Part shown: positions 17,023-26,540 of the stretch, piece by piece
How positions within the stretch are numbered: position 1 is the stretch's first letter
How the letters are laid out: each line of letters starts with the position of its first letter
Assembly (NCBI GenBank): GCA_016794245.1
Contig: JAEUKR010000053.1
Span: 1-34,354, forward strand
Length of the DNA stretch: 34,354 nt
From: Caedimonas sp.
Lineage (GTDB): Bacteria; Pseudomonadota; Alphaproteobacteria; Caedimonadales; Caedimonadaceae
Direction: 5' to 3'
Translations under genes and position numbers: made by a program
Notes under the pieces: generated by a model
What the model was told of the DNA's origin: nothing
Database searches by the model: none
The model's input: only the letters and a program-made list of their open reading frames with translations

Positions 17023-18212
17023 TGAAAGTTTTTTATCTTTTTTGCCTGATGATCGTCTTCGTCCTCAGTTTTTTCCTATCTTATCGTAAAGCGTCCCGTT
17101 TTATGTCGCGTCCTTTCTCTTTGCCTTTCTATCATGGGGCATCGGGAACCCTCATGAGCGCAGGGTCGGGTCTTGTATGTTATGTCCTTCTCTTCCTTTT
17201 TGGGGTGGACCCAAAGGAGATCTGGATAATCTTTAGCGCGGCGGCGGGAGGGTTCTTCATCTGGCATTTTACAACGCCTGGATGGCGCGCGCAGAAATGG
17301 GTGGAAAAAACCCTTCGATATTTTTTGCTTATGGCCGCATTTTCAGCTGTTTTCATGACAATCGCGATTGTCTTCACGCTTTTTTTCGAGACGATACGCT
17401 TTTTCAGCATCATTTCTCCGGCGGAGTTTTTAGCGGGGACGCAGTGGAATCCGCAAACGACCTATGGGGATGCGTCTCGCGCCGAGGATTATGGGCTTTA
17501 TGGCGCCGTTCCTCTTTTCGCAGGCACTTTGCTGATCATGTCAATCGCCATGGTCATGGCAGTTCCTGTAGGTCTGTTTATTGCGATTTACACGCGAGAG
17601 TATGCGAAAGCGGGAACGAGAAATATGATTAAGCCTGTCATTGAAATTCTGGCGGGCGTTCCTACGATCGTTTATGGATTTTTTGCCCTTGTCGCCGTCA
17701 TGCCGTTACTGCAAAGTCTTGGCGAGTGGATCGGCGTTGAGATATCTGCGCAAAGCGCTCTTGGCGTTGGAATCGTGATGGGGTTGATGATTATTCCCTA
17801 TATTTCTTCTCTTTCTGACGACGCTTTGGGCGCTGTGCCTCAGGCGTTGCGCGATAATTCGCTGGCTCTTGGCGCCACGCCTTCCGAAACAATTAAAAAG
17901 GTTGTCATCCCTGCGGCTCTCCCCGGTATCGTCTCGGCGATCCTGTTGGCTGTTTCGCGAGCGATTGGAGAAACCATGCTGGTCGTTATGGCGGCGGGTC
18001 TCACGGCTCATTTGACTTTTAATCCTTTAAAGTCTGTGACGACGGTGACTGTTCAAATTGTCAGTCTGTTGACGGGCGATCAAGAATTCAACAGCCCTAA
18101 AACGCTTTCGGCTTTCGCTTTGGGGATAACGTTATTTTTGATGACATTCGCGTTGAATGCTGTTTCTTTGAGCGTGGTCAGGAGGTATCGTGAAAAGCAT
18201 CATGATGCCTGA
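17022..18212 (+). CDS. pstC: Phosphate ABC transporter permease PstC
   Basis: PstC is one of the two inner-membrane permeases of the high-affinity phosphate importer. It has the ABC-importer permease core: several transmembrane segments, the PVGLFIAIYTREYAK stretch, EILAGVPTIVYGFFAL, and the cytoplasmic EAA loop DNSLALGATPSETIKKVVIPAALPGI that contacts PstB. At 396 residues it is longer than E. coli PstC because of an N-terminal hydrophobic extension, as in many Alphaproteobacteria. ATG 17022 is preferred, with AAGGGGAG just upstream. A GTG at 17019 is one codon earlier. It overlaps the stop of pstS and the start of pstA. Confidence 0.95.
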   Translation: MKVFYLFCLMIVFVLSFFLSYRKASRFMSRPFSLPFYHGASGTLMSAGSGLVCYVLLFLFGVDPKEIWIIFSAAAGGFFIWHFTTPGWRAQKWVEKTLRYFLLMAAFSAVFMTIAIVFTLFFETIRFFSIISPAEFLAGTQWNPQTTYGDASRAEDYGLYGAVPLFAGTLLIMSIAMVMAVPVGLFIAIYTREYAKAGTRNMIKPVIEILAGVPTIVYGFFALVAVMPLLQSLGEWIGVEISAQSALGVGIVMGLMIIPYISSLSDDALGAVPQALRDNSLALGATPSETIKKVVIPAALPGIVSAILLAVSRAIGETMLVVMAAGLTAHLTFNPLKSVTTVTVQIVSLLTGDQEFNSPKTLSAFALGITLFLMTFALNAVSLSVVRRYREKHHDA

Positions 18213-19467
18213 ATCCTATCCTCTGATGCGTTATGATTCTGCCAAAAGGCTGCCTCGCCGATACGCGGCGGAGCGACGGTTCAAGTTTTATGGCAAAATC
18301 GCGATCTTGTTAACGTTGGGCTTTTTGCTCACTCTTTTATCGGGTATCGTCATGCGTGGCTTGCCGGCTCTTCAAAAAGCGCAGATTGGTCTTGATGTTT
18401 CGTTTAACCCCGCCTTTATCTCAGAAGAAGGTCGCTGCGCTCTTTCATCCCTTACAAGCCAGTCCTTGCGAACGCTTTTGCCCAACGTTAAAAAGGAAAA
18501 TGCGCCCTCTCTTCTTTCTCTTATCAGTCCTGGATCGTGCCGTATCCTGCTGCATCATCTCAGGACACATCCCGAAGACGTGGGTCGAACGATCCTGATG
18601 TGGCTTCCTGCTTCAGATGATGTGGATCTGTTTTTAAAGAACCGTCGAATGCGAGAGCCTTCGCAAAAATGTCAGCGCCTCAATGTCAGACAGATCCAGG
18701 CCCTTGATCATCTCGAACAAAAAGGAAGAGTGAAAACGATTTTCAACTGGCGTTTTTTCACGGAAGGGGATGCGCGTAATCCTGAATTTGCCGGCATTGC
18801 CAGCGCTTTCGCGGGATCACTGTATTTAATTGCCATTTCCTTGCTGTTTGCGTTTCCCGTGGGAATTGCCGCGGCTATTTATCTGGAAGAGTTTAACAGG
18901 CGCACCCGTCTTGCCCGGTTGATCGAAGTCAATATCTCCAATTTGGCGGCGGTTCCCTCTATCGTTTTTGGTCTTTTGGGTCTGGCTCTGTTTTTAGGAG
19001 TATTCAGGATGCCGCGTTCTTCCGCTCTTGTCGGTGGCTTGACTTTGGGTTTGATGACGTTGCCGACGATTATCATCACCAGTCGTTCTGCCCTCAGAGC
19101 GGTTCCCGGATCCATCCGCTATGCGGCTCAAGCTTTGGGGGCTTCGGAGATTCAAGTCGTCTTTCATCATGTGTTTCCGCTGGCGATGCCGGGCATCCTG
19201 ACGGGTACGATTATTGGAGCGTCTCGGGCGCTGGGCGAGACGGCGCCTCTTCTGATGATTGGCATGATGGCTTTCGTGACAGACATGCCCCGCTCTCCTC
19301 TTGACCCTGCGTCGGCCTTGCCCGTTCAGATCTTTACCTGGGTGCGCAATCCTGAACCCGGCTTTATGGCGAACGCGGCGGCGGGGATTATTGTTCTGTT
19401 GGCTTTTATGATTTTTATGAACATGATTGCCATTCTCTTGCGACGCAAATTTGAGCATCGGTGGTAA
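18190..19467 (+). CDS. pstA: Phosphate ABC transporter permease PstA with N-terminal extension
   Basis: PstA pairs with PstC to form the phosphate channel. The C-terminal half (about residues 200-420) carries the permease core, with [30 protein letters not shown] and the EAA loop [26 protein letters not shown]. The first ~190 residues form an extra region with one membrane segment (about 38-56) and a periplasmic part. This matches the DUF3333-type extension common in alphaproteobacterial PstA. The GTG at 18190 has AGGAGG 4 nt upstream. An ATG at 18202 is the alternative. Its first 23 bases overlap the end of pstC, which indicates coupled translation. Confidence 0.93.
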   Translation: MKSIMMPESYPLMRYDSAKRLPRRYAAERRFKFYGKIAILLTLGFLLTLLSGIVMRGLPALQKAQIGLDVSFNPAFISEEGRCALSSLTSQSLRTLLPNVKKENAPSLLSLISPGSCRILLHHLRTHPEDVGRTILMWLPASDDVDLFLKNRRMREPSQKCQRLNVRQIQALDHLEQKGRVKTIFNWRFFTEGDARNPEFAGIASAFAGSLYLIAISLLFAFPVGIAAAIYLEEFNRRTRLARLIEVNISNLAAVPSIVFGLLGLALFLGVFRMPRSSALVGGLTLGLMTLPTIIITSRSALRAVPGSIRYAAQALGASEIQVVFHHVFPLAMPGILTGTIIGASRALGETAPLLMIGMMAFVTDMPRSPLDPASALPVQIFTWVRNPEPGFMANAAAGIIVLLAFMIFMNMIAILLRRKFEHRW

Positions 19468-19492
19468 GGGAAAGAGAAAAGAGAAAAACAAT

Positions 19493-20263
19493 ATGCATAT
19501 ACCATTTCCGACCAAAGTCGCCTCCCGAAATCTGAACCTTTACTACCGCACAAAACAGGTCCTTTTTGGAATCAATCTTGATATCCCTGCTCAAAGCGTC
19601 ACCGCTCTTATCGGCCCTTCGGGGTGTGGCAAAAGCTCGTTTCTCAGGTGCCTGAACCGTATGAATGATTCGATTGACGGCGTGCGTCTTCAGGGAAATA
19701 TTCTTCTGGAAGGACAGGATATCTATCAAAAAACAGTTGACGTCGTTCAATTAAGAGCGCGCGTGGGAATGGTTTTTCAAAAGCCGACCCCTTTTCCGAA
19801 GTCTATCTATGATAATGTAGCCTATGGTCCGCGAATTCATGGGCTTTATCGGCATAAAGACGAGCTGGATGAAATTGTCATCAGGTCTCTTGAGCGGGTT
19901 GGCCTCTTTCAGGAAGTGCAGGATCGTCTTCATCAGTCGGGAACCAGCCTGTCAGGAGGGCAGCAACAACGTCTGTGCATTGCGCGTGCGATTGCCGTCA
20001 ATCCTGAAGTGATCCTGATGGACGAGCCATGTTCGGCGCTTGATCCTGTTGCCACAGCACGTGTTGAAGAACTGATTGACGAACTCAGGGAAAACTTTAC
20101 CATAGTTATTGTGACGCATTCACTTCATCAAGCGGCGCGCGTTTCACAAAAAACAGCATTTTTTCATTTAGGCGAGCTGGTCGAAGATGGCGAAACGGGA
20201 GATCTTTTTACTAACCCCCAGGACGAAAGAACGCAGGCATATATAACGGGCCGGTTTGGCTAG
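19493..20263 (+). CDS. pstB: Phosphate ABC transporter ATP-binding protein
   Basis: PstB is the ATPase that drives phosphate import through PstCA. From the ATG at 19493 the protein has 256 residues, normal for PstB. Walker A is GPSGCGKSS (41-49), the Q-loop lies in [22 protein letters not shown] (an unmistakable PstB segment, 91-112), the signature is LSGGQQQ (153-159), Walker B is VILMDEP (173-179), and the switch His is in [12 protein letters not shown]. The reading frame is open back to 19427, inside pstA, but only the ATG at 19493 has a purine-rich leader and a normal N-terminus. It is followed after 12 nt by phoU. Confidence 0.97.
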   Translation: MHIPFPTKVASRNLNLYYRTKQVLFGINLDIPAQSVTALIGPSGCGKSSFLRCLNRMNDSIDGVRLQGNILLEGQDIYQKTVDVVQLRARVGMVFQKPTPFPKSIYDNVAYGPRIHGLYRHKDELDEIVIRSLERVGLFQEVQDRLHQSGTSLSGGQQQRLCIARAIAVNPEVILMDEPCSALDPVATARVEELIDELRENFTIVIVTHSLHQAARVSQKTAFFHLGELVEDGETGDLFTNPQDERTQAYITGRFG

Positions 20264-20275
20264 AAAGAAGGAGTC

Positions 20276-20962
20276 ATGGTTTCGAATCACATTGTAAAAT
20301 CCTATGATGAAGATTTGAATTACCTTAATCATCAAATTTCAATGATGGGCGATCTGGCGATTGAACAGCTCAATAACGCCATCGCGGCCGTTCTCGACCA
20401 TGATATTGTCCTTGCGGCGCAAATTATTGACAAGGATCCGGAGATCGACCAGATCGAACATGAGATAGACGCTTTCGCGATTCGCATGATTGCCTTGCGT
20501 CAGCCTGTGGCAAAAGATTTGCGCAATATTATTTCTGCCCTCAAAGTGTCCAATCATCTGGAGCGTATTGCGGATTACGCTACCAATATCGCCAGGCGCT
20601 CGCCTTGCATAGACGATCTTCCCAAAATTTCCGCTGTTCATATGCTTCCCCGGATGGGCGAGATGGCGGCGACGATGATTCGCGAAGTCATCTTTTCCTA
20701 CATTGAAGGTGCGGATGATCAGGCTCTCAAAGTCTGGCGGCGCGATCAGGAACTTGATGAAATGTACATAAATTATTTGCGTGAACTTCTCCTCTATATG
20801 ACGCAAAATCCCCATCACATCAACTCGACCACCCAGCTTTTATTTGTGGCCAAGAATATCGAACGCATTGGCGACCACACGACGAATATCGCAGAGATGG
20901 TTTATTACCTGGTTCGCGGCGTTCCTTTTACCGAACTTCGTCCTAAAGGAGATCTGGGGTGA
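20276..20962 (+). CDS. phoU: Phosphate transport regulator PhoU
   Basis: PhoU links the Pst transporter to the PhoR sensor, holding the Pho response off when phosphate is plentiful and limiting uptake. It consists of two similar three-helix bundles. Each shows the family metal-site pattern, here in ERIADYATNIARR (about 98-110) and ERIGDHTTNIAEM (about 201-213). At 228 residues it has family length. AAGGAG lies just before the ATG. It is the fifth gene of the pst operon. Neither phoR nor phoB is in this window, so the partner kinase must lie elsewhere or be absent. Confidence 0.96.
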   Translation: MVSNHIVKSYDEDLNYLNHQISMMGDLAIEQLNNAIAAVLDHDIVLAAQIIDKDPEIDQIEHEIDAFAIRMIALRQPVAKDLRNIISALKVSNHLERIADYATNIARRSPCIDDLPKISAVHMLPRMGEMAATMIREVIFSYIEGADDQALKVWRRDQELDEMYINYLRELLLYMTQNPHHINSTTQLLFVAKNIERIGDHTTNIAEMVYYLVRGVPFTELRPKGDLG

Positions 20963-22737
20963 CGGCTCAAAAATTAACGCAGCTTCGCGACCTGTTGGAT
21001 CAGCAGGGCGTTGACGGTTATCTCATTCCCAAAGCGGATGAGCATCAATGTGAATATTTGAGGCCGGACGCGGAACGGTTGCAGTGGTTGACACGCTTTT
21101 CAGGCAGCGCTGGATGCGCGATTGTCTTGAAAGACAGGGCCGCTCTTTGTGTGGACGGCAGATATGTGTTGCAAGCCCAATATGAAGCGGACAGAATACT
21201 CTTCGAGATTGTTGACACAACGTACACAGCGCCTACCGCGTGGCTGGTCAAGAACGTGCCTCAAGGCGCGAAGATTGGGTTTGATCCCTGGTTGATGACG
21301 CACAGCGCGTTTAAAAATTATGAAAAACGTCTCGCGGAAAAGGAAGCTTTTCTCATTCCGCTCGATCACAATCTGATTGACGATCTTTGGCAGAATAAAC
21401 CGCCCCGCTGTTTGTCTGAAATGGTGATTCACCCTCTTGAGGCGGCAGGGATGTCTCACCAGGAAAAATTAAACGATCTGTCTGAAAAAATCCGCAGCCA
21501 AAACGCGGATGCCGCCCTTGTCACGATGGTGGAGTCTGTGAACTGGCTCTTCAACATCCGGGGGCATGATTTGGCGTATATGCCTGTCACCTTCGCCTTC
21601 GCCCTCATTTACAGGGAGGGAAGAGCAACCATGTTTGCAGACCTTGCAAAAGTGACGCCTGACGTTCGTGATCATCTGGGGGAGCGGGTTGAGATCCGCG
21701 CTTATGAGGATCTGCTTCCCGCCCTGCAAGAATTGGGTCGTCGGGGGCGTACAATCATGATGGATCCCGCCCTTGCGCCCTTGAAGGTCATTACAACCCT
21801 TGAACAGGCGGGCGGTCGCGTCCTGTTTGCAGATGATCCCGCGCTGCTGCCGAAAGCCTGCAAAAATGAGACTGAAATCAAAGGGATGCGCGAAACCCAT
21901 GTAAGGGACGGCGCCGCCTTGACGATGTTTTTGCATTGGGTGACAACGGAAGGCGTCTCCCGAAAGGTAACAGAGATGGAGGCTGCTGAAAAGCTTCATG
22001 AATGTCGCGCGCGATGGGCAACTTTTTGGGGAGAGAGCTTCCCCACCATTTCGGCCGCCGGGCCTCACGGTGCAGTGATTCACTACCGCGCAACGCCTGC
22101 TACCAATCGTATGCTACAGATGGATGACCTTTATCTTGTCGATTCGGGCGGACATTATCATGACGGCAGTACGGATGTGACGCGAACGATTGCGCTTGGG
22201 CATCCCACATCCGAGCAAAAAGATCGTTTTACGCGCGTGCTCAAAGGCCATATCGCTCTTGCGCAGCTGATCTTCCCCCAGGGTACTACGGGTGGCCAAC
22301 TGGACGCCTTCGCCCGTCGTTTTCTTTGGGAGGCGGGACTGGATTATGCCCATGGGACAGGACATGGCGTGGGATCAGTGCTTAACATTCATGAAGGTCC
22401 TCAGGGAATTTCGAAAATGCCCAACAGGGTTCCCTTACAGCCTGGGATGATTGTTTCCAACGAGCCGGGTTATTATAAGCCGGATCATTACGGTATTCGT
22501 CTTGAGAGTCTTCTTGTCGTTATGGCTGTTGACCTGCCGGGTGCAGAACATCCTATGCTAGGGTTTGAAACATTGACGTTGGCGCCTGTAGACCTGGCTT
22601 TGATTGAACGTTCCTTGATGACGCCTTCAGAGATTGAGTGGCTGAATGCCTATCATCAACGGGTCTTTGCGTCTCTTGCGCCGCTAATCGAACCGGAAAC
22701 AAAAAGGTGGCTTTATGAGGTCACAAGACCACTTTAG
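20959..22737 (+). CDS. Xaa-Pro aminopeptidase (aminopeptidase P, M24B)
   Basis: This cytosolic metallopeptidase removes an N-terminal residue next to proline. It is of the long three-domain type (592 residues): two creatinase-like N-terminal domains, then the pita-bread catalytic domain. All five di-metal ligands are visible: Asp395 in LVDSGGHY, Asp406 in DGSTDVTRT, His469 in HGTGHGVG, Glu502 in SNEPGYY and Glu516 in IRLESLL. The GTG start overlaps the phoU stop by 4 nt (GTGA), so translation is probably coupled to phoU and the gene transcribed with the pst operon. A functional link to phosphate uptake is not known. The gene may simply share the transcript. Confidence 0.94.
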   Translation: MTAQKLTQLRDLLDQQGVDGYLIPKADEHQCEYLRPDAERLQWLTRFSGSAGCAIVLKDRAALCVDGRYVLQAQYEADRILFEIVDTTYTAPTAWLVKNVPQGAKIGFDPWLMTHSAFKNYEKRLAEKEAFLIPLDHNLIDDLWQNKPPRCLSEMVIHPLEAAGMSHQEKLNDLSEKIRSQNADAALVTMVESVNWLFNIRGHDLAYMPVTFAFALIYREGRATMFADLAKVTPDVRDHLGERVEIRAYEDLLPALQELGRRGRTIMMDPALAPLKVITTLEQAGGRVLFADDPALLPKACKNETEIKGMRETHVRDGAALTMFLHWVTTEGVSRKVTEMEAAEKLHECRARWATFWGESFPTISAAGPHGAVIHYRATPATNRMLQMDDLYLVDSGGHYHDGSTDVTRTIALGHPTSEQKDRFTRVLKGHIALAQLIFPQGTTGGQLDAFARRFLWEAGLDYAHGTGHGVGSVLNIHEGPQGISKMPNRVPLQPGMIVSNEPGYYKPDHYGIRLESLLVVMAVDLPGAEHPMLGFETLTLAPVDLALIERSLMTPSEIEWLNAYHQRVFASLAPLIEPETKRWLYEVTRPL

Positions 22738-22833
22738 AGAGAGGGATCAAAATATATAGACCAAAGGGGATCTCAAAAGGTGAACGGCATACCTCTTCGT
22801 TTCCCTTTGCAATCAGAATCGTTGACAATAAAA

Positions 22834-22858
22834 AAAACCGCGCCAGAAGCGCGGTTTT
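22834..22858 (-). terminator. Strong intrinsic terminator (minus strand, probably bidirectional)
   Basis: AAAACCGCGC and GCGCGGTTTT form a perfect 10-bp stem around a 5-nt loop. Read on the minus strand it is followed by a run of T residues (complement of 22831-22837), a textbook terminator for the barrel-protein gene ending at 22885. On the plus strand TTTT follows the stem, so it may also end the pst-aminopeptidase transcript. Confidence 0.9.
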
Positions 22859-22884
22859 GAAAGTTGAGGTCGTTCAGGATCAAA

Positions 22885-23481
22885 CTACCACTTGTAGCTG
22901 AGGCGAGCGAAACAGTCCGTTGCCTGTGGCTGGTATTTATCGGTACCAACCTTGCGGGAGTTATAGAAAGTATGTGTGGCTTCTACACCCACAATAACAT
23001 GATCCGTTGCGTGGAAAGCAACGCCGAGTCCTGGGACGAATCCTGTGCGACGGCTTTTGTTATCACCTACTTTAAAGTTCGCTGATTCAACGCCTGCCTT
23101 AGCATAAAACAGAGCATTGCCAAACACAACGCCTGGACGCAACGCCAAACCAAAAGAGTTATTGCGTTGTGTTTTTAAACGGAGGGCACCCACAGTGTGG
23201 GTTTGATTGTTGCTGCTAAGGTTACCATAAGCCTCCAAACCTACATAAAAACGGTTTGGAAAATGCTTGCCATATCCCGCGTGTAAACCACCAATCACGC
23301 CCGTTGCGGCAACTTTAGCATTCAAAGGGGTTGCTGGTACTTTAACCTCTGTGTTTGTTGTTCCCGCACCCAGTTGACCGCCGAGATAGAAGCCGGAGAA
23401 ACTGCACTCTCCAGCCATAGCGGAAGTCGCCAAAGCGCCTACTAATGCTGTTCCAGCAAGAGCAAGTTTAAATGTTTTCAT
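22885..23481 (-). CDS. Small outer-membrane beta-barrel protein (Omp25/Opa-like)
   Basis: The 198-residue product has a classic signal peptide (MKTFKLALAGTALVGALATSAMAG, cut after AMA). The mature sequence alternates short amphipathic strands and glycine-rich turns (FYLGGQLGAG, GVIGGLHAGYGK, FYVGLEAYGNL, GVVFGNALFYAKAGVE) and ends in SYKW, a terminal aromatic residue as BAM recognition requires. This fits the eight-stranded porin-like Omp25/opacity group that is abundant in alphaproteobacterial envelopes. AAGGAA lies about 9 nt before the ATG, and a strong terminator follows. A plausible minus-strand promoter (TTGAAA, 18 nt, GATAGT) lies about 100 nt upstream. Function beyond surface structure cannot be told. 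Confidence 0.88.
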   Translation of the reverse strand: MKTFKLALAGTALVGALATSAMAGECSFSGFYLGGQLGAGTTNTEVKVPATPLNAKVAATGVIGGLHAGYGKHFPNRFYVGLEAYGNLSSNNQTHTVGALRLKTQRNNSFGLALRPGVVFGNALFYAKAGVESANFKVGDNKSRRTGFVPGLGVAFHATDHVIVGVEATHTFYNSRKVGTDKYQPQATDCFARLSYKW

Positions 23482-23881
23482 CTTTGAATTCCTTTTTTAT
23501 CAGTTAAATCAAAACTATTTGTCAGTCTAAAGCCTGAATACTCATTGAAAAGACATTTAGACTATCCTCAGAATCTTACATGTTTTTCAATAGGTCAAGG
23601 AAGAGATGGAAAAAATAATAAAACAGTCACAATTGTTGTTTTTATGCATCACTGCTTCATATCTACATTACAGGAGTCTTACATCAAAATCCTGAAAGGC
23701 GAAAGGTATCATAGGGTATCATATAAACCATAATCGTTTGATACTTGACTGCAGGATTCTTCAAATTAAACTTTTCAAAATGTCGTCTTCTCTTTTTTAA
23801 GTTTGACGAATTTCCGGGAGCAGAGTAAAACAAGCCATTAATTCTAACCTTCAATTCTTTGTTACGCCGAGACTTTATATC
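23482..23881. other. Divergent intergenic region with repeated GGTATCATA
   Basis: The 400-bp gap separates the barrel-protein gene (minus) from an exported-protein gene (plus). It holds two direct copies of GGTATCATA (23705-23713, 23715-23723) and an inverted TGATAC (23739-23744), an operator-like cluster. Its right side carries CCTGAAAGGCGAAAGGTATC (23692-23711), which looks like a single end of a family 1 repeat. No ORF in it looks real. Confidence 0.5.
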
Positions 23882-25066
23882 ATGAAATTGAATCCTTCTC
23901 TCCTTTTCGCTGCTGGATTAAAGGCTTTTATGGCTATTGGCTCTATAGCCCTGGCGCAGGAAGAGACGTCTATGTCTTTGCAGACGCCTGAAACGATTTT
24001 TACTCAACCGCAAGATGTTGAACAGGAAAAAACCAACCCCGTTCCCGTACAGGCAGTGTCACGTTTCCTGGCAGGACTTCCGCAAGGGAAAGAATATGAA
24101 GCCTTGGAAAGCCTGCCGAATTGGCAAATCTATCGGTCGGTATTTGAGACAAGATGGTCGATGGTCGAAAAAGCGCGGATCGTCCCGATGAGCCAATGGC
24201 GCGAGGCGGCTCTTGGAAAAGTAACATTGCCTGTATTTTACCCTATGGGGGGGCCGGATGTTTTCAATGTGCTGACTTTCTTTCCCGACAGTCCTGAATA
24301 CATCCTTGTGGGGCTTGAGCGCATCGGCGATATCCTGACTCTGCAAAGTCTTGCCAGGGAAGGGGCGGCGCCCCGGATCATCGCCAATCTTGAGCAAGGC
24401 ATGAATTCTCTTTTTCAGCGGAGTTTCTTTATTACAAAAGATATGTCGCGCGACTTTTATGAGCGCGGCGTTTTGCCGACGATGCTGGCCTTGATCGCCC
24501 GACTTGGATATGATGTTCTTGACGTAAAATTCGTCTCTTATACGCCGGAAGGCAAAATACTGGAAAATCCCGATTGTTCTGCCAGACAGGGAGTAGAAAT
24601 CACTTTTCGCAAGTCTGGCGGGCAAAACAATCAGAAACTTTATTACTTCAGACAAAATCTCCATAACGGGACGATCGCTTCTTTTGCGCGCTTTGTCGAG
24701 GCGAGAGGTTCTTTTGCCGTGATGTTCAAGTCTTCCTCGTACACGCCGCACCAGGTGGGCTTTTCACATCTGGTGGAACTGGTTGAAAAATGTGGCGAGA
24801 TGATCCTGCAGGACGATTCGGGAATTCCCTATAGCCGATTAAAGAAAAACTGGAACGTCAGCCTCTACGGGGCGTACACGAAACCTTACGGAGAAAGCTT
24901 TCAGGCCTATGTGCAACCTGAGTTAGCCCATATTTATGCAACTGATCCCACTATTCCGCCCTTGGGGTTCAGAATTGGTTATGGATATGGAAAAACGCCG
25001 TCCTGTATACAGGTGGCGCGGAAAAAAGTTTCCCGCCCTGCAAATCCAGACCTTGAAATTAAATAG
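23882..25066 (+). CDS. Exported protein of unknown function
   Basis: This 394-residue protein has an N-terminal signal peptide (hydrophobic LLFAAGLKAFMAIGSIALA, cleavage after ALA at about 25). The segment FYPMGGPDVFNVLTFFPDSPEYILVGLERIGDI (about 119-151, only its key residues GGPD, FFP and LVGLE matter) resembles a motif I recall from uncharacterised bacterial proteins with YPFSGPD and a following LxGLEPxG. I cannot name the family. The mature part is mixed alpha/beta, without membrane segments, and ends in a basic tail. The ATG lacks a good ribosome-binding site. It stands alone between a barrel-protein gene and an MFS transporter gene. Confidence 0.75.
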   Translation: MKLNPSLLFAAGLKAFMAIGSIALAQEETSMSLQTPETIFTQPQDVEQEKTNPVPVQAVSRFLAGLPQGKEYEALESLPNWQIYRSVFETRWSMVEKARIVPMSQWREAALGKVTLPVFYPMGGPDVFNVLTFFPDSPEYILVGLERIGDILTLQSLAREGAAPRIIANLEQGMNSLFQRSFFITKDMSRDFYERGVLPTMLALIARLGYDVLDVKFVSYTPEGKILENPDCSARQGVEITFRKSGGQNNQKLYYFRQNLHNGTIASFARFVEARGSFAVMFKSSSYTPHQVGFSHLVELVEKCGEMILQDDSGIPYSRLKKNWNVSLYGAYTKPYGESFQAYVQPELAHIYATDPTIPPLGFRIGYGYGKTPSCIQVARKKVSRPANPDLEIK

Positions 25067-25193
25067 CGGAAAAGCGCAACAGTGTTCTAAAATATGGATG
25101 ACAAGTTCTAAAATATGAATGGCAAAAGGAATAAATTTTATTTATAGATAGTGTCTTGTGGACTTCTGGCAAGATAATTTAAGGAAGAGCAAG

Positions 25194-26540
25194 ATGACAA
25201 AAACACTGAAATCAATAGATTCTCCCCTACCTGATGAAAAAAAAAGAGGCGCTTTGCCTTGGATCATCTGGGGGTGTGGAGGTCTTTTTTATTTTTATCA
25301 GTTCATCATTCGCGCTTCGCCCAGCTATATGACGGAAGAGCTTATGCAGTCCTTCCAGGTGCATGGATTGGCCTTGGGGGCTTTGGTCTCTTTTTATTAT
25401 TATGCTTATGCGCCGATGCAGATTCCTCTTGGTCTGTTGCTGGATCGTTTTGGTTCGCGACGCGTCTTGATCACATCATGCAGCCTTTGCATTTTGGGAT
25501 CTATGATGTTTGCGTCCTCTCATACGTTAACCATCGCTTGTGCAGGCCGATTTTTGATGGGCGTAGGATCTGCGGGCGCCTGGATTGGAAGCCTGAAGCT
25601 GGCAACCTTGTGGTTCCCCGCCGATCGAATGGGCGTGATTATCGGAGCCACCATGTTCTTGGGAACGATGGGGCCTTTCTTCGGAGGGCCGCTATTGGCC
25701 AATCTTGTCAATTATGCCGGGTGGCGGCAAGCGATGTATCTGTTGGGAGCGATAGGGACATTGCTGGTGATTTTCATGTGGGTGTTTTTATCTGATCGAT
25801 CGCCAGATTCGCCCTCTGTTTCGGCGGAGGCTCAACCTCCGGAATCAATTTTGAAAAGCCTTCAAAAAGTTTTTTTCGTACGTCAAGTCTGGATTAACGC
25901 CGCTTTCGCTATGCTGATGTATGTTCCTATTGCTGCTTTTGCTGATTTGTGGGGGGTTACCTTTATTCAAGATCTCTATCACGTTGAGAAGCCCCTCGCT
26001 GCCAGTGTCATTTCCTGTGTCTATTTTGGCATGAGCATGGGGGCTTTTGTCAGCGCTTACTTTTCTGACAGGATCGGCAGCCGTCGTTTGCCGATGATGA
26101 TTGGAGTCATCGGGTCATTGATAACGTATAGCTTGATTATTTATATGCCGGGGATTTCGTTGACAATAATGTACGGTTTAACTTTTCTTACAGGATTCTT
26201 TTTTACAGGTCAGTTGATGTGTTTCGCCTCGGCCGTTGAGATGGTACCCGTTTCTTCCAGTGGCGTGGTCGTGGGATTCACCAACATGGTCGTCATGTTG
26301 AGTGGCGTTATTTTTCAGCCTTTTGTAGGGTGGCTTCTTGATTCAAGCCGTCGCATGGCACAAGATGCGCCCCTGCACTCTTCGATCTATACGCTGCAAG
26401 ATTGGAGATTTTCTTTGACATCAATCGTTATTTGTTTGGTAATAGCCCTCTTTTTAGTAATTTTTATTAAGGAAACCCATCCCAAAATGGGCGTACTTCA
26501 TAAACATGGCAAATTAAAGACTAAATGGAAAGAATGTTAA
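25194..26540 (+). CDS. Major facilitator superfamily transporter
   Basis: This 448-residue inner-membrane protein has about twelve hydrophobic segments with the MFS signature between helices 2 and 3 (GLLLDRFGSRRVL, the G-x3-D-R-x-G-x-R-R pattern). It has a second, degenerate copy, AYFSDRIGSRRLP, after helix 8. The opening WIIWGCGGLFYFYQFIIRASPSYM is similar to MFS members of the nitrate/sialate-like or 'oxalate:formate'-like groups in intracellular bacteria, but the substrate cannot be read from sequence. ATG 25194 has AAGGAAG upstream. A GTG at 25158 is possible. Its end overlaps the epimerase gene by 16 nt, so the two are probably co-translated. Confidence 0.9.
   Translation: MTKTLKSIDSPLPDEKKRGALPWIIWGCGGLFYFYQFIIRASPSYMTEELMQSFQVHGLALGALVSFYYYAYAPMQIPLGLLLDRFGSRRVLITSCSLCILGSMMFASSHTLTIACAGRFLMGVGSAGAWIGSLKLATLWFPADRMGVIIGATMFLGTMGPFFGGPLLANLVNYAGWRQAMYLLGAIGTLLVIFMWVFLSDRSPDSPSVSAEAQPPESILKSLQKVFFVRQVWINAAFAMLMYVPIAAFADLWGVTFIQDLYHVEKPLAASVISCVYFGMSMGAFVSAYFSDRIGSRRLPMMIGVIGSLITYSLIIYMPGISLTIMYGLTFLTGFFFTGQLMCFASAVEMVPVSSSGVVVGFTNMVVMLSGVIFQPFVGWLLDSSRRMAQDAPLHSSIYTLQDWRFSLTSIVICLVIALFLVIFIKETHPKMGVLHKHGKLKTKWKEC

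Noticed and set aside
18994-19515. Long minus-strand frame (173 codons) opposite pstA
   Set aside because: It is rich in Arg, His and Asn, as expected from the antisense of a membrane protein gene. pstA is clearly the real gene.
21469-22083. Minus-strand 204-codon frame opposite the aminopeptidase
   Set aside because: The aminopeptidase on the plus strand carries complete catalytic motifs. The antisense frame has no start signal or family features.
23545-23733. Plus-strand 62-codon frame in the barrel-protein upstream region
   Set aside because: It overlaps the presumed promoter of the minus-strand gene and the GGTATCATA repeats, and lacks a ribosome-binding site.
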